A stretch of DNA of 64,000 nt, from contig JAULSU010000001.1 of the NCBI GenBank assembly GCA_030512335.1, forward strand, positions 1,860,001-1,924,000, in the 5' to 3' direction. The translations under genes were made by a program, and so were the position numbers. Shown here piece by piece: positions 33,773 through 44,668 of the stretch (its first letter is position 1; each line of letters starts with the position of its first letter). The notes under the pieces are model-generated. The model was not told the origin of the DNA, made no database searches, and saw nothing but the letters and a program-made list of their open reading frames with translations. This DNA is from Immersiella caudata (lineage: Eukaryota; Ascomycota; Sordariomycetes; Sordariales; Lasiosphaeriaceae).

Positions 33773-36259
33773 TCAAGGTAATGGCCAACCCCGGGGTTTG
33801 GTCTTACTCAAGTTGTCGTCTCGTCCCGAGAAGAGGACCACGTCCTCATCCTCGGTAGCCTCACTATCACCGACACCGCCGCTCTCTCTGTCTACCCCCT
33901 CAATCTCAGCCAACATTCTTGTCCTCTCGGCCACAACCAGTTCGAACCACCTTCTCTCGGCTGCAAACCTTGCCTCTCGCTCTGCCTCCCGCTCGCCCAG
34001 CTTCGTCTCTAGCCGCGAGCGCATCGTATCCATGATCTCATCGCGCACCGCAACCTCCTCCTCCGCTTCAAATTTAGCCTTCGCTAGGTTGACCTCCCGC
34101 TCTTTACTCCACACATCCCACCTCCGGTCGTTTTGCATCATATACGCTCCCAAAGCCTCCGACAGACGCTCATCGCCGCCCGCCTTGCCCATCCAAAAGG
34201 CCCTCAACGCTCCGGCATACCCTTCCTCCAACTGCTGCTCGTAGGCCACCCTCACACGATAATCCCTATCCCATTCCATCTCCCTTTCCATCAATTTCTG
34301 GTTTAACACCCCCTTTAACTCCTTCAACTCAGCCCCTTGCCTCCTCTCCAGCTCTTCTCGTTCTCGTTCCTTCTGTAGTTCTGCCTCTCCCCTTTCCCCT
34401 TCATGCGCACAGCTCAACAACCCCCTCTGCATGTTATTCACTCTCCCCAGCGACTCCCTCAACTCCGCATACCTCTCCTCCAACTCCTTCACCCTCTCCT
34501 CCTCCATCTTCACCCTCTCTCTCCTCCTCTCCTCCCTTCTCGCCCTCTTAATCCTCTCTTCCACCTCCTTTGTTTCCCTCTCATACTCTTCGATCAACCT
34601 CAATGCATTCTGCAACCACGTATCCTCCTCCCTCTCCTTCTTCATCCTCTCCTCCCTCTTTTTCGCTGCCCTCGTCTTTATCCCCGTCAACATCTCACTC
34701 GTACAGGCACAAGTCCTCCACTGCGCCCCACAGACATAACAAAACTCATTCCCGCACCGACATGTCATATGCTGGCACGCCTCCCGATGCTCAACCAGCA
34801 CCGCGCACTTGCTGCACCTCCTCCACCCCTCTTCCTCCGCAAGCTGATCCACCACCGCCCTGTCCCTATCCTGCGCGCACGCTGTCCCCAATGGATGCGG
34901 CGCCCCACGGCACAGAACACACATCACATGTCCCGCGCTGCACCGAGCAGTCTTGTTCGCTTTGTCTACCTTCTTGATCCACGTCCCGCAGTCGGCAGTA
35001 CTGCAGTAGATTCTATCTGAAACAGGGACTTTGAACTCTTCATCACGATCGCGGTAGCGGCGTACGAGATTAGAGCCCGCGTGCTTAGTGATGGTGCGGA
35101 AGGGGATGGGGTTGAGGCAGCATTTGGGCGGCCACTGGGCTTCGGTCTCGAGAGCAGTGGAGATTAGTTGTTGGAAGCAGGGCTTGCAGTAGGTGTGGCA
35201 AGGGGTTTTGACGCCGGCTTTTGGGGAGAGGTCGTCGAAGCAGGAGACGCATTCGCTGGGGTGGTTGTCAGGTGGGAGTTTGAGAAAGGGGAGGGGGGAA
35301 AGGGCTTACATTGTCTCGGCTTCGGAACTGGGGTTTGTATGAGGTGGGGTGGAGGGTTTGATGTGCTTGTAGACGAGCTGGGTGAAGGATGAAGGAGGGG
35401 GAGGGGGAGAATGGCGAGGAGGAGGTGGTGAGCTGCCTGGCGTGGAAGCGGGCGGTGAGATTTGGTGGATGTGCGCGGGGAGACTGCTAATGTCGAAGCC
35501 GTTGATGTTGGAAGAGGAGGAAGATCCCCCCTTCTCGGTGATGTGTTGGAACACGCGGCGTAAACCGAAGCGGTGTCGGCGGTGGCTTTTGCTGTGCTCA
35601 TCTGCCCAGCTTTGGGACTCGGATGAGCTGCTGTGTGAGACTGTAGTTGAGTGCTGGGCGAGTCGAAGAAACTGGGGCGTTATATCGGGGGATTTGCCGG
35701 TTGCAATGTCCTCGTTTGGCTCGTTGTCAACGGGCCCTACGGAGAGCATAAGTTCCTCCTGTGTGCGTCGCCGCTCGGCCTCGACTTGCTCAAAGACCTG
35801 CTCAACTGAAGATCTAACGATGAGGACAATAGTCTCGGAGGTGACGTTGGCAAGCTCAGTCAAGGCCGCTGGCGGATTGTAGCGGAAGAGCTCTGGGTCT
35901 TTGTCACCCTGGCTCGACTGGCCCAACTCTTCCTCGACCGGGGGCTCTTGAGGATGGAAGACTTCGGATTCGTCTCCCCAGTGGCCTGGCATTTGCGCCA
36001 TCTGGGAAATGTCTACCAGCGTCGTTGACTTCGGAACCCCCGGCGCCTGCAGTGCTACGGTGCACATCTTGCGGGTATTCGTCCCCGAGGGAGAGCAGGA
36101 CTTCGGACGAGTTCGACTTCTTGATGTTCTGAACACCGTAAACACGACCAACGCAAGGAGAAGAAGGGGCGAATATACGATGAGAAACTGATAGGATGTC
36201 TCTATTATCAGAACTTCTTGCCGAGGAATGTAGATGTTTCGGCTTGTAGGCGTCGCCAT
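33773..36259 (-). CDS. Membrane-anchored RBR-type E3 ubiquitin ligase
   Basis: Exons 36259-35310 and 35255-33773 (54 bp intron, GTAAGC...CAG) give 810 residues. A single hydrophobic segment near residues 20-42 (QFLIVYSPLLLLALVVFTVF) suggests a membrane anchor with the bulk in the cytosol. A ~270-residue disordered Ser/Pro-rich stretch follows. RING1 begins at the splice with ECVSCFDDL and includes CHTYCKPC. Next is an IBR (CSTADCGTW...CVLCRGAPH) and RING2 (RRCSKCAVLVEHREACQHMTCRCG...CYVCG), where the Cys in EACQHMTC is in the position of the thioester-forming catalytic cysteine. A ~200-residue highly charged coiled coil then leads to the end. RBR ligases pass ubiquitin through that cysteine to the substrate. 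The substrate and membrane are unknown. Confidence 0.85.
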
Positions 36260-37146
36260 GCAAGGACACTAGAACAGACCGCTGCGTTCCAGACATCTGG
36301 AACACATATACGGGGGAAAAGTAGGGGAACTGCGGAGGGAGAGATGGCGAAGCCAACGAGGCGCCTGACGTAGACTCAGGTCAGGCACTTCGGCTCGCCA
36401 TGCCGTGGTCTTCTCATGATATGTGGAGGCCGGGTTTATGACCATGCCTTTCAGCCTTCTGAAAGGGCACACCGAGGTAGTAACGAATGTGGTATAGGTT
36501 ACTCGCTTGGAGATCCGGTCAGAGGTAAGAAAGCCTCGGAATTCATCCGACCATGGCCATGCGGACAGCATGGCCCATGTGTGGGGGCTGTGAAAGATTT
36601 GGGTCAACAAAGGTATCCATATGACTTGGTCTAGCGTAATTGGATTTCCGCCTGCAAAACAAGATCTGGACATTTGGTGGAGAGTTGTTTGACCTGGTTG
36701 AGGGCGTCATCTTGTGGTGCTGGTTAGCCTGTGATAACGAGGCTCGGGGCGATGCTGGTAGCGTGCGCGACTGTCTCCCTTTTCAAGGGGCAGTGCTGGG
36801 CCCCTGTGTGCCTACGGCGCAGCGTGAGAGGTGCGGGGATGGCCTACCGCGAGTTCTGGACAGTGGCTGAGCGACATTTGATTGGCGGGCTTTTGAATCT
36901 CGGTGGTTTGAACAACAAACATAAATCCAGAAGGTTTCCGTTTCCCGATACCGAGATCCCGACTTGAGGCTCTCAGCTCCCAGCCTTGGTGACAGCTGTT
37001 TCAGGGGGGAGATCCGGTTGGTGAGACAGAAGTGCTTCTTCGCATGAGCTGAGAATAGATTGCATCAATCGGGAACGGCGAACGGTGCAGTACGCTGTTC
37101 CCTTTTTCATGCTGATGGATTGCCATAGATATACCTCGAACATCGC
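36260..37146. other. Intergenic, RBR ligase promoter
   Basis: Flanked by two minus-strand genes. Short frames on both strands show nothing familiar and no motif stands out. Confidence 0.5.
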
Positions 37147-38244
37147 CTACAGCCTCGGGCCTTGTTTTGACTGAAATTCCACCTTGTTCGTACATTTGCC
37201 AACTTGTTCCAGCTCAACTTCGACAACGTCGCCGTCCTTGAGCCAAAGCTGAGGTGTTCTTCCCATTCCAACACCCGAGGGTCTGTCTTAGATGTTAGCA
37301 GGCCCAAATAGTCGTGCGACTGGTCAAAAACTCACGTTCCGGTGAAAATCAGGTCGCCTGGCAGGAGAGTGTGCCCTTGGCTAAGGAAGGCAATTGTCTT
37401 CTTCACGCTGAAGATCATGTCGGCAGTGTTACTTTGCTGCACTACCTTGCCGTTAAGCCGAGTAGAGATCTTGAGGGTCTGGGGGTCCTTGATCAGGTTG
37501 CTGCTAACGATCCCTGGACCGTACGGCGCCCAGCCGTCGAACCCTTTCCCTAATGACCACTGACCACCGCCACGCGCTATCTGCCAGTCTCGATGGGACA
37601 CATCATTGCCAATCGCATAACCCAAAACGTGCTCCAGAGCCTTGGACTCGGGCACATCAGCGCACTTCTTGCCAATGACCGCCACCAGCTCGCATTCATA
37701 GTCAAGACCAGAACCCTCCTGTGCAAGGGGGTGCACAGGAATGGGGTCGGTAGGACCCGCGAGCGAAGTGGCAGGCTTGTAGCTTGGTTTCCGTTAGCCA
37801 CGGCATTCGTACATCTCGTCGTGGCCGCTTACAACAAGACTGGAAATCGGGGAATCGGCATTTTGCTCTGGGCCTCATAAGCCTTCCTGTTCTCCTAGAT
37901 AGTCGGATGCAATGGCAAGGAATACCTCCTTAGCGTGGAGCTCATAGTTCAAGCCCAGGCAGCGAACCGTTCGGACATCCTCTAGAGCTAGAGGGGCAAG
38001 CAGCAATCGGATATCGGCGACGTCGGTGGTAACATCATGCTTTCCGAAGATGTCTCCGCGGACAATGCGGGCTTGCTTGGCCTTGCTGATGTCGCTCACC
38101 CCGCGAGGAAGTATGGCGTCACCATAATAGGTGCGTCCGTCTTTTGCGAGAAAGCGAACGAGTCGCTGCAACATCGTCAGCCTCTGTCCACCTTGACGAG
38201 ACAAAAACTTTAGAGATGTAAATGCTCACCGAAAACGAAGCCAT
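37147..38244 (-). CDS. Fumarylacetoacetate hydrolase (FAH) family protein
   Basis: Five exons (38244-38230, 38165-37926, 37867-37833, 37782-37336, 37281/37282-37147) give 290 residues. Exon 1 is 15 nt (MASFS) and exon 3 is 35 nt (SKMPIPRFPVL); both are needed to rebuild RLVRFLAKDG, AKESKMPIPRFPVLFYKPATSLAGP and GDLIFTGTPSGVGMG. Metal-binding features of the FAH fold are present: GLNYELHAKE, the acidic pair in DYECELVAVIGK and the downstream Asp in GYAIGNDVSHRD. The family cleaves C-C bonds or decarboxylates acylpyruvates and ring-cleavage products; members of this length (~290) are usually the FAHD1/bacterial HpcE-like type rather than tyrosine-pathway FAH. The true substrate cannot be read from sequence. 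It is divergent from the large disordered protein at 39.5 kb. Introns are 50-64 bp. Confidence 0.88.
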
Positions 38245-39535
38245 CGGGTTAATTGGATTCTGTATGGCCTCAAAAACGTGTCCCTGCCCCAGCGTAAGTC
38301 GCAGTCTGTTGTGGACACCACGGACGAAGGTGATGGTTGGAGTGATGATCCATGTTGTCGCCGATCGGAGCCCCTCGTTCGGACTTAGGTGCGCTAAAGC
38401 TCGCTGCAGATGAAATGGACGGCTCGTCTGCCACTAGGTTAGGGCGGCCCATCAGATCTGACAGAGGATTGCTTTAAATCCGGGGATAAGTAGGTAACTA
38501 TCAGCACTTGCCGGATATTCTCCCGGGAATTTGGCGTAGAATTCTATCCGTTGGGAAGAGTCTAGGTTCGCGGATGGTAAAACAAAGTGCTTCAGGAGCT
38601 GTTGCTCTTGGAGCTTACTTTCCAGCCCCTGTCCTGGTCAACGCTGGACTTTAGTGGATCCATCGGACCTAACCGCTGGGGCGTGACGTGCCGAGGCTCT
38701 CAAAGCGCGGCGTCACGGATTTTCGAGCGCTGCCCCCTGATTTCTGTTTTGATTCTTCCAACTGGACATTACACACAAAAAAGAAGACCGCCATCAAATT
38801 GCTTGACTGCCAGCATACGCCATGCGTCTTTCGGGTCTCCAGAAGGAAATCCTTAGCCTGTACAGGCAGTGTCTCCGAGAGTGCCGAAAAAAACCTGAGG
38901 CTACAAGATCCCACTTTCAGACGTTTGCACGGTAAGAGCTCCTGATGGCTTCCAACTTTTCACAGGGGCGGAGATCTCACCAACCCCCCATAGCAACGAG
39001 TTCAAGAAAAACATTGGCATTGACAAAAGGGACTTTGCGGCAATTGAGTTTCTGCTGCGCAAAGGCCGCCGGCAATTGGACATGTACGCTTCTCCAGGCG
39101 TCAAGGATGTCAAAACATGATGATAGAGGTCCGAGGCCGCACTTTCCTCCCATGCCCAGTCTCGATTTGCGAGGGATGGGAGGTTGAACAGGTCTAAACC
39201 CCATGGCTCCTTCCGGCTGGGAGACTGCTCGACTTTCTTCCTCCAACCCGATCGGCTGGAGGTCTGGCCGTGCCACCGCCCTCTGTCGTCTTGCAACACC
39301 GTCGATATCTTCCTGGCCCCATATCGCAACCACAGCAGCCCTACTTTTCGGCTCCGCCGCACCCTCTTTTTTTTGGAATCGACTTTTTGGAATAGAATGG
39401 GCGATGCCTGCATTCAACTTAGCTTAGAAGGGAAGTCCGCACCGTCGACCAAAGTTCAAAATTGCTTCGCCACTCGTTCCCGATGCTCCCCCTCTGAGCA
39501 GCCCGAGCCTGGCCCACCGCGCCGCCGAGGAGGTC
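38245..39535. other. 1.3 kb divergent promoter region
   Basis: Lies between FAH (-) and the disordered protein (+). Frames near 38900-39420 are open on both strands at once and are judged non-coding. A 5' exon of the downstream gene could be hidden here. Confidence 0.45.
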
Positions 39536-42136
39536 ATGCACAAACCCCTGAGCGAGTCTCTCCAGAAGCTACGCAGGGCCCAGCGCGCCCTCGTGCGGCG
39601 GAAACACCGGAGCAGGGTCCGCGTGTCGTTCACCCACTCCACTAGCAGCCGGGGATCCAAGGCTGTTGCGCCGAAGAGGACATCGCGCAGTCTCAAGCCG
39701 AGCGAAACACAACCAATCCCGCTCGCCGTCCCGGACACGTTTCAGGAGGCCGATATTAGAAGCAGCGTCAAGCTTGAAAAGGACCGTGGGCCGTATCCCG
39801 TGTTTGGTCGTCAAGAGGTCAAGTCTTCCCAAGACGATGGTTGCTGCCACGGCAGCCCTTCCAAACGCAACGCATCGCTGAAAGCTGAGCCCGAGAAGAC
39901 AATTAAGCGCTCTGGGCTGCCGTCTGGAGAGAATCGCGCATTTTGGGGCATGCTGCCCAAGTCTCCCATTCGATCCCCCCCGAAGCCAGAAGCACTACGT
40001 GCCCCTCAGAGTGCGACACCCGACCACGCCCGGGTTGGCAACCTTGATGAAAAACTACAACTTGGGAAGCCCAGTCGCCCGAGACAGCCCAATATCAAGA
40101 GGCGGCCCGTTCCAGCCGTTCCCGCAACGCCTCGTTATTCAGTTTTTCCAAAGTCATCGACCTATCCACAAAAGCTTTCGACGATGGCTGTCGCGCCGTT
40201 TCTCAACGACGCAGTCCACTCGGAATCAGTCCGGAGGAGTTTATCACAACAGCACAGGCTTTCTTCTCTGGTCCCCTCGGATGATTCGTCCACCCTTCCC
40301 AAAGCCAATCGTCCTCAACAGATATACCCCCTCTCACCTCCTGTGCTGGGTGTACTGCCTGCTTCCTCTCAGAACATGAAGGTTCCGAGAACTAGATCTT
40401 CAAGCCGACAGAAAAGACTCGATACTTTCACCAAAGAACTTGAAGAGTATGTTATAGCCGCTGGAGCCGTCGGCAAGCTACCAGCCTCTACATCCTCAGG
40501 AGCCGAGACCCACGTCTCTGTCCACACGGTCAAGGAGTTTCTTCCGTATCGTCAGCAATTTCGAGACGCCGGTCTTGCCGTCACATCTGCGGACCAAAAG
40601 GCTACGGAGAAAAGGGAAGAAAACACGCAGCATCTGAACGGTGTGTCAGACGATCCTCGCTTCAGATTTAACGGACGAAGTTCATCTGGCCTAGGCTCAT
40701 CGTCGAGCCATTCGAAGGAGTCCAGCAGCGAAACGGTAATTCATTTTCGGACTCCCAAATACACCGCTCCTCTCGCCCACATCGACGAAGGCCCACCGAA
40801 GGCCGAGAAAGCGAGCCCGCAAGTGCCGTCTATTCAACGCCCGGAAACCTCACATCAACAGAAATCCACATCCCCACCAGGCTGTACAGGGTCGGGAGAG
40901 CCGCCTTCGGTGCCCGGACGAGAGCTCAGACGTCGTCCATCTGGGGTACTTTTGATGAACAAGCCTCTTCCCGCCAAACCTAACTCGGCACAAACGAAGG
41001 ATCAAGACAGCCCCAAGTGTATGTTGGCTAGTGTTTTTCTACAGAATCTCAGGGCTAACATCGTTTCAGTCACTGCCGATAATGCAAAGGTGATTTCAGA
41101 CGTGGAAGGGCAACCAACTCCCCCTGTCAGGAGAAAACTGCCACCAACCACCGCGGAAGGAAGTCAGACTGTCTCCGAATCTCACAGTGCCGCGCCCTCT
41201 GCGAGCACGCAAGGGTCCAGCAAGGTATTGCCAGCTCTGCCGACACCACGTAACCAAGCGCGAAAAGGGATAGTGCTTCTCAACAAAACAGGTTCGCAAC
41301 CCACCACCCAACAACATCCGACTACCATTGTGGAGGAGAAGGAGCCATCCCCAGAGAGAAAAAAAACACCGCCCAACAGGACCTGCATAGTCCGCCAACA
41401 GAACGGTGTTGTGATGGAAGTACGAAATAGAGAACAAGATAACCAGACAACTACAGCAATGCCTAGATCCAGCACCGCCTGCAAACCGGAGCTTCCAGAG
41501 ACCTGGAAGTCTGCTATTGGCACTCCGTCATCATTCGAGAAAGCGCTCGATGATGTTGTCCGAAAGCTTGACGACATGGGAGACAAAGCCGGGGCATCGC
41601 CGAAGAAAGATCGGCCTATGAGCAAGAGGACATCTGCAAAGCCGCCGTCTCCATCCCAAAGGCTTCAGCGCGTTGCTGCTTTGCGTCGTCAGAGGTTGGC
41701 TGAAGCTGCAGTGCAGGGACTTGACATGACCGAGAAAGCAGCTCAAATCTCGGTTGTAATACCTGCCCGAAACCCGATGAGGAGATCAGAGTCTTCTCGG
41801 GAGGCAGCCAAGACGTCTAGCGTGGAAGACGACGCTCGTGACACTCAATCACAGGCCCCCGAAGATGAAGATATTAGTGATCGAGATGTTCTCAAGGGTC
41901 TGAAAATAATTTGCGCCGCGTCTGCGGATACGGAACTTGATGCGTGGATCAGAGCTAAAACGGGTTTGCGTCTCCGGCGCTTTCTGGCCGACTTGAAGAC
42001 CTTTGAGGGCTTAAGTCAAGATGGTATTGCTGCATTGGACGACCGACGGGCGAGGCGGCGGCGATCGGAGCGACGGAGATTACAAGCTGAAAGGGAGTCA
42101 AGGATACGAAAGTCGAGGAGGCCTGCTGTTTGTTGA
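39536..42136 (+). CDS. Large disordered protein of unknown function
   Basis: The whole span is open (866 codons), but positions 41019-41069 make a textbook 51 nt intron (GTATGT donor, GGCTAAC branch, TTTCAG acceptor) whose removal keeps the frame. I therefore model exons 39536-41018 and 41070-42136, 849 residues. The protein is basic and rich in Ser, Pro, Lys and Arg, with many SP/TP sites. Proline motifs such as KPLPAKP and PPVRRKLPPT could bind SH3 or WW domains. The only region that looks folded is the C-terminal ~90 residues, with KGLKIICAASADTELDAWIRAKTGLRLRRFLADLKTFEGL and then an Arg-rich helix. I do not recognise the family. The start is the first ATG of the frame (MHKPLSESLQKL); an upstream exon cannot be excluded. 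Confidence 0.72.
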   Translation: MHKPLSESLQKLRRAQRALVRRKHRSRVRVSFTHSTSSRGSKAVAPKRTSRSLKPSETQPIPLAVPDTFQEADIRSSVKLEKDRGPYPVFGRQEVKSSQDDGCCHGSPSKRNASLKAEPEKTIKRSGLPSGENRAFWGMLPKSPIRSPPKPEALRAPQSATPDHARVGNLDEKLQLGKPSRPRQPNIKRRPVPAVPATPRYSVFPKSSTYPQKLSTMAVAPFLNDAVHSESVRRSLSQQHRLSSLVPSDDSSTLPKANRPQQIYPLSPPVLGVLPASSQNMKVPRTRSSSRQKRLDTFTKELEEYVIAAGAVGKLPASTSSGAETHVSVHTVKEFLPYRQQFRDAGLAVTSADQKATEKREENTQHLNGVSDDPRFRFNGRSSSGLGSSSSHSKESSSETVIHFRTPKYTAPLAHIDEGPPKAEKASPQVPSIQRPETSHQQKSTSPPGCTGSGEPPSVPGRELRRRPSGVLLMNKPLPAKPNSAQTKDQDSPKCMLASVFLQNLRANIVSVTADNAKVISDVEGQPTPPVRRKLPPTTAEGSQTVSESHSAAPSASTQGSSKVLPALPTPRNQARKGIVLLNKTGSQPTTQQHPTTIVEEKEPSPERKKTPPNRTCIVRQQNGVVMEVRNREQDNQTTTAMPRSSTACKPELPETWKSAIGTPSSFEKALDDVVRKLDDMGDKAGASPKKDRPMSKRTSAKPPSPSQRLQRVAALRRQRLAEAAVQGLDMTEKAAQISVVIPARNPMRRSESSREAAKTSSVEDDARDTQSQAPEDEDISDRDVLKGLKIICAASADTELDAWIRAKTGLRLRRFLADLKTFEGLSQDGIAALDDRRARRRRSERRRLQAERESRIRKSRRPAVC

Positions 42137-42901
42137 TGTGTGTTGACTTAGAGATGGCATCGTTTGAGGAGCTACTCAGGAGTTTTTTTTTTTTAAACTT
42201 GATTTTATAAGACGCTCGACGGACAGCATGCTCTCGATAGCTCTTGGATGAACTAATATCTATCTTCAAGACGGCAACGCCTTCACTTTTGGAGGTGACA
42301 TTATGGAACCGCGTGTCTGTTGCCGATGAAGTACGTACATGCTGCTGTTTTCATTTGGAGAGCTATATTTCCGCTTCGGGCGGAACGCTGTTGGGTTGCC
42401 TCGGCTTTGTCTGGCACACCTATCCTGTGGTTCACGGCGGAGGGGCTCCCGCGACGTCACATCTGAAATGCCCGATGTTCGATTGGGCACCTTGCATGGC
42501 CCAGAACATGGGTCCCTGTCCAACAGTGGGGGTACCCGCTCTGCCTCTGAAGGCCCGCCACCTTGGAGGGGCAGCCGATCTCGCAGTGTGCCTTTTTTTG
42601 CGCAACCCAGTCATCCTCGATTGTGCATTTCAAAAGATGGGCTTTGGTGATTGAGAGTGCGCTGGAGCCTGCTACAATGGTTTGCACTGATCTATAACTT
42701 TGCGCATTTTCAACAGCGTTCTAATAAAAACGCGCGCTACCTACACGGATATCAACGACGTCGAGGAAAGTGCAAAAGGGGGAGTTGCGCAGGTGGCGAC
42801 ATCCTAATATCACAGCGGTCTTTCGAGCAGTCGACCACATCGCATACAATACCCTTCCATACCATCCAGCTCCTTGACGGAGCAATCAATAAACCGCCAG
42901 C
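42137..42901. other. Intergenic, NAR1 promoter
   Basis: Lies between two plus-strand genes. It begins with a T run (42183-42194) fit for a 3' UTR. The minus-strand frames here are short and unfamiliar. Confidence 0.5.
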
Positions 42902-44650
42902 ATGTCCGCAATCCTCTCAGTCGACGACCTTAACGACTTCATCTCCCCCGGCGTTGCCTGCATCAAACCCATCGAAACCCTGCCAACCGCACCACCGCCC
43001 TCCCAGGATCCCTCCTCCCTTGACTATGAAGTCATCCTCGACGGCCAACCTTCCTCCTCCTCTGGCTCCGACCCGCCCGCTCAGATCTCCTTGACCGACT
43101 GCCTCGCCTGCTCCGGCTGCGTCACCTCCGCCGAAGCCGTCCTCGTCTCTCTACAAAGCCACAACGAAGTACTCAACGTGCTTGACTCCGCACCAGCGCT
43201 CCAACTATCCGGCCCCGACGCTTCGGGGTTATATACCATATCCGGCCTCGAGAATTCGCAATCGAAGCTCTTCGTGGCTAGCGTATCCCCCCAGACGCGC
43301 GCAAGTCTAGCCGCAGCCTGCGACCATGGAATCACATCGGAGCAAGCAGGACGCATGATCGAGCGGCTGTTGATGAGTAAAGAGGGCTTAGCAGGGGGAG
43401 GAAAATACCAAAATCCATTTACATGGATGGTGGATACTAACACCGCGAGGACGGCATGTTTGGTCCTTGGGTCTGATGAGGTTCTTGGGCAGGGAGCCAA
43501 CAAACCTACCACGCCGGTGCTTACGTCTTCTTGTCCGGGATGGGTGTGCTACGCGGAGAAGACGCATCCTTATGTTCTGCCTCACCTTTCCAAAGTGAAA
43601 TCACCACAGGCGCTGACGGGGACGCTGCTTAAAACGACGCTTAGCCGGTTATTGGGAATATCCCCTGATAGAATATGGCATCTGGCAATCATGCCGTGTT
43701 TCGATAAAAAGCTCGAGGCAAGCCGAGAGGAGTTGACAGACGCAATATGGGCCGGAGATGGGAAACCAGGGCGAGGCGTTCGTGATGTTGACTGCGTCAT
43801 CACGAGCAAAGAAATCCTCATGTTGGCGGCATCACGGGGTATTGATTTTTTTAGCCTCTCGAACTCCGCGCCACCACAAAAACAGCCCCCTTTTCCAGAT
43901 CCTACACTCCACCGCTTCCTATTCCCCTCTTCCCAAACACACAAGCAATTGAGGCCCGCCGGGACTTCCGGGGGAAACCTTCACTATATTCTACACGATG
44001 TCCAGGCAAGACATCCTGGGTCGCAAATCCAAACCGTTCGGGGTCGGAACGCCGACGTGGTCGACTACGCTGTTGTTGCACCTTCTGGTGAAACCATATT
44101 CAAGGCGGCACGCTATTATGGCTTCCGCAATATCCAGAATTTGGTCCGAAAGTTGAAGCCGGCCAAAGCCTCGAGGATGCCTGGTGGCAAACCATTTGGA
44201 AGCGCAAAGAGACCCGCTGGGAAGGCGGCTACGCTGGACTACGCTTATGTCGAGGTGATGGCGTGCCCCGGGGGTTGTACCAACGGAGGAGGCCAAATTA
44301 AGGCTGATGATCAGGTCATCATTGACCGTAAGAGCCTGCCAGCAAAACCTGGCCCTCCAGAGCAAAAGGCCTGGCTGGCAGAGGTCGATGAGGCCTATTT
44401 CTCGGCGGATGACCCAGACACTGGGGTCGATTTGGGCGCCGATTCAGGTGGTAATCCAGACAGTGTAGATGGTATCTACCCCTCGCGGATTCGGGACACA
44501 CTGGTGCATTGGGCGAGCATGGTGGGGATACCACTGGACAGGTTGGTGTACACGAGTTACCGCGAGGTTATTAGTGACGTGGGGAAGAGCCAGGTGACGG
44601 ATACCGAGAGAGTTGTCCAGTTGGCTGGAAAGATTGGTGGTGGTTGGTAA
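42902..44650 (+). CDS. NAR1: NAR1, cytosolic iron-sulfur protein assembly factor
   Basis: This is one exon of 582 residues. The protein is an iron-only-hydrogenase-like Fe/S protein of the CIA pathway, bridging early scaffold proteins and the late targeting complex that matures cytosolic and nuclear Fe/S enzymes. The N-terminal cluster ligands are Cys20 and Cys67-x2-Cys70-x2-Cys73 (TDCLACSGCV). The second cluster ligands are Cys211 (TSSCPGW), Cys266 (MPCFDKK), Cys455 and Cys459 (MACPGGCTNGGG). A ~40-residue insert with Ser/Pro precedes the second cysteine of the first cluster. The C-terminus is GKIGGGW; a terminal tryptophan is usual in the family. All eight ligands are intact. The stop lies only 18 bases from the stop of the convergent SUZ gene. 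Confidence 0.96.
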   Translation: MSAILSVDDLNDFISPGVACIKPIETLPTAPPPSQDPSSLDYEVILDGQPSSSSGSDPPAQISLTDCLACSGCVTSAEAVLVSLQSHNEVLNVLDSAPALQLSGPDASGLYTISGLENSQSKLFVASVSPQTRASLAAACDHGITSEQAGRMIERLLMSKEGLAGGGKYQNPFTWMVDTNTARTACLVLGSDEVLGQGANKPTTPVLTSSCPGWVCYAEKTHPYVLPHLSKVKSPQALTGTLLKTTLSRLLGISPDRIWHLAIMPCFDKKLEASREELTDAIWAGDGKPGRGVRDVDCVITSKEILMLAASRGIDFFSLSNSAPPQKQPPFPDPTLHRFLFPSSQTHKQLRPAGTSGGNLHYILHDVQARHPGSQIQTVRGRNADVVDYAVVAPSGETIFKAARYYGFRNIQNLVRKLKPAKASRMPGGKPFGSAKRPAGKAATLDYAYVEVMACPGGCTNGGGQIKADDQVIIDRKSLPAKPGPPEQKAWLAEVDEAYFSADDPDTGVDLGADSGGNPDSVDGIYPSRIRDTLVHWASMVGIPLDRLVYTSYREVISDVGKSQVTDTERVVQLAGKIGGGW

Positions 44651-44668
44651 TGGACGTAGATAAGAATC

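Noticed and set aside
38977..39645. Frames of 146-170 codons on both strands before the disordered protein
   Set aside because: They are mutually overlapping and none joins in phase to the downstream gene with convincing splice sites. A 5' exon cannot be fully excluded.
37147..42136. FAH hydrolase and the disordered protein as a functional pair from a divergent promoter
   Set aside because: Their spacing is 1.3 kb, the disordered protein has no known role, and no shared motif was found; nothing supports a link beyond orientation.
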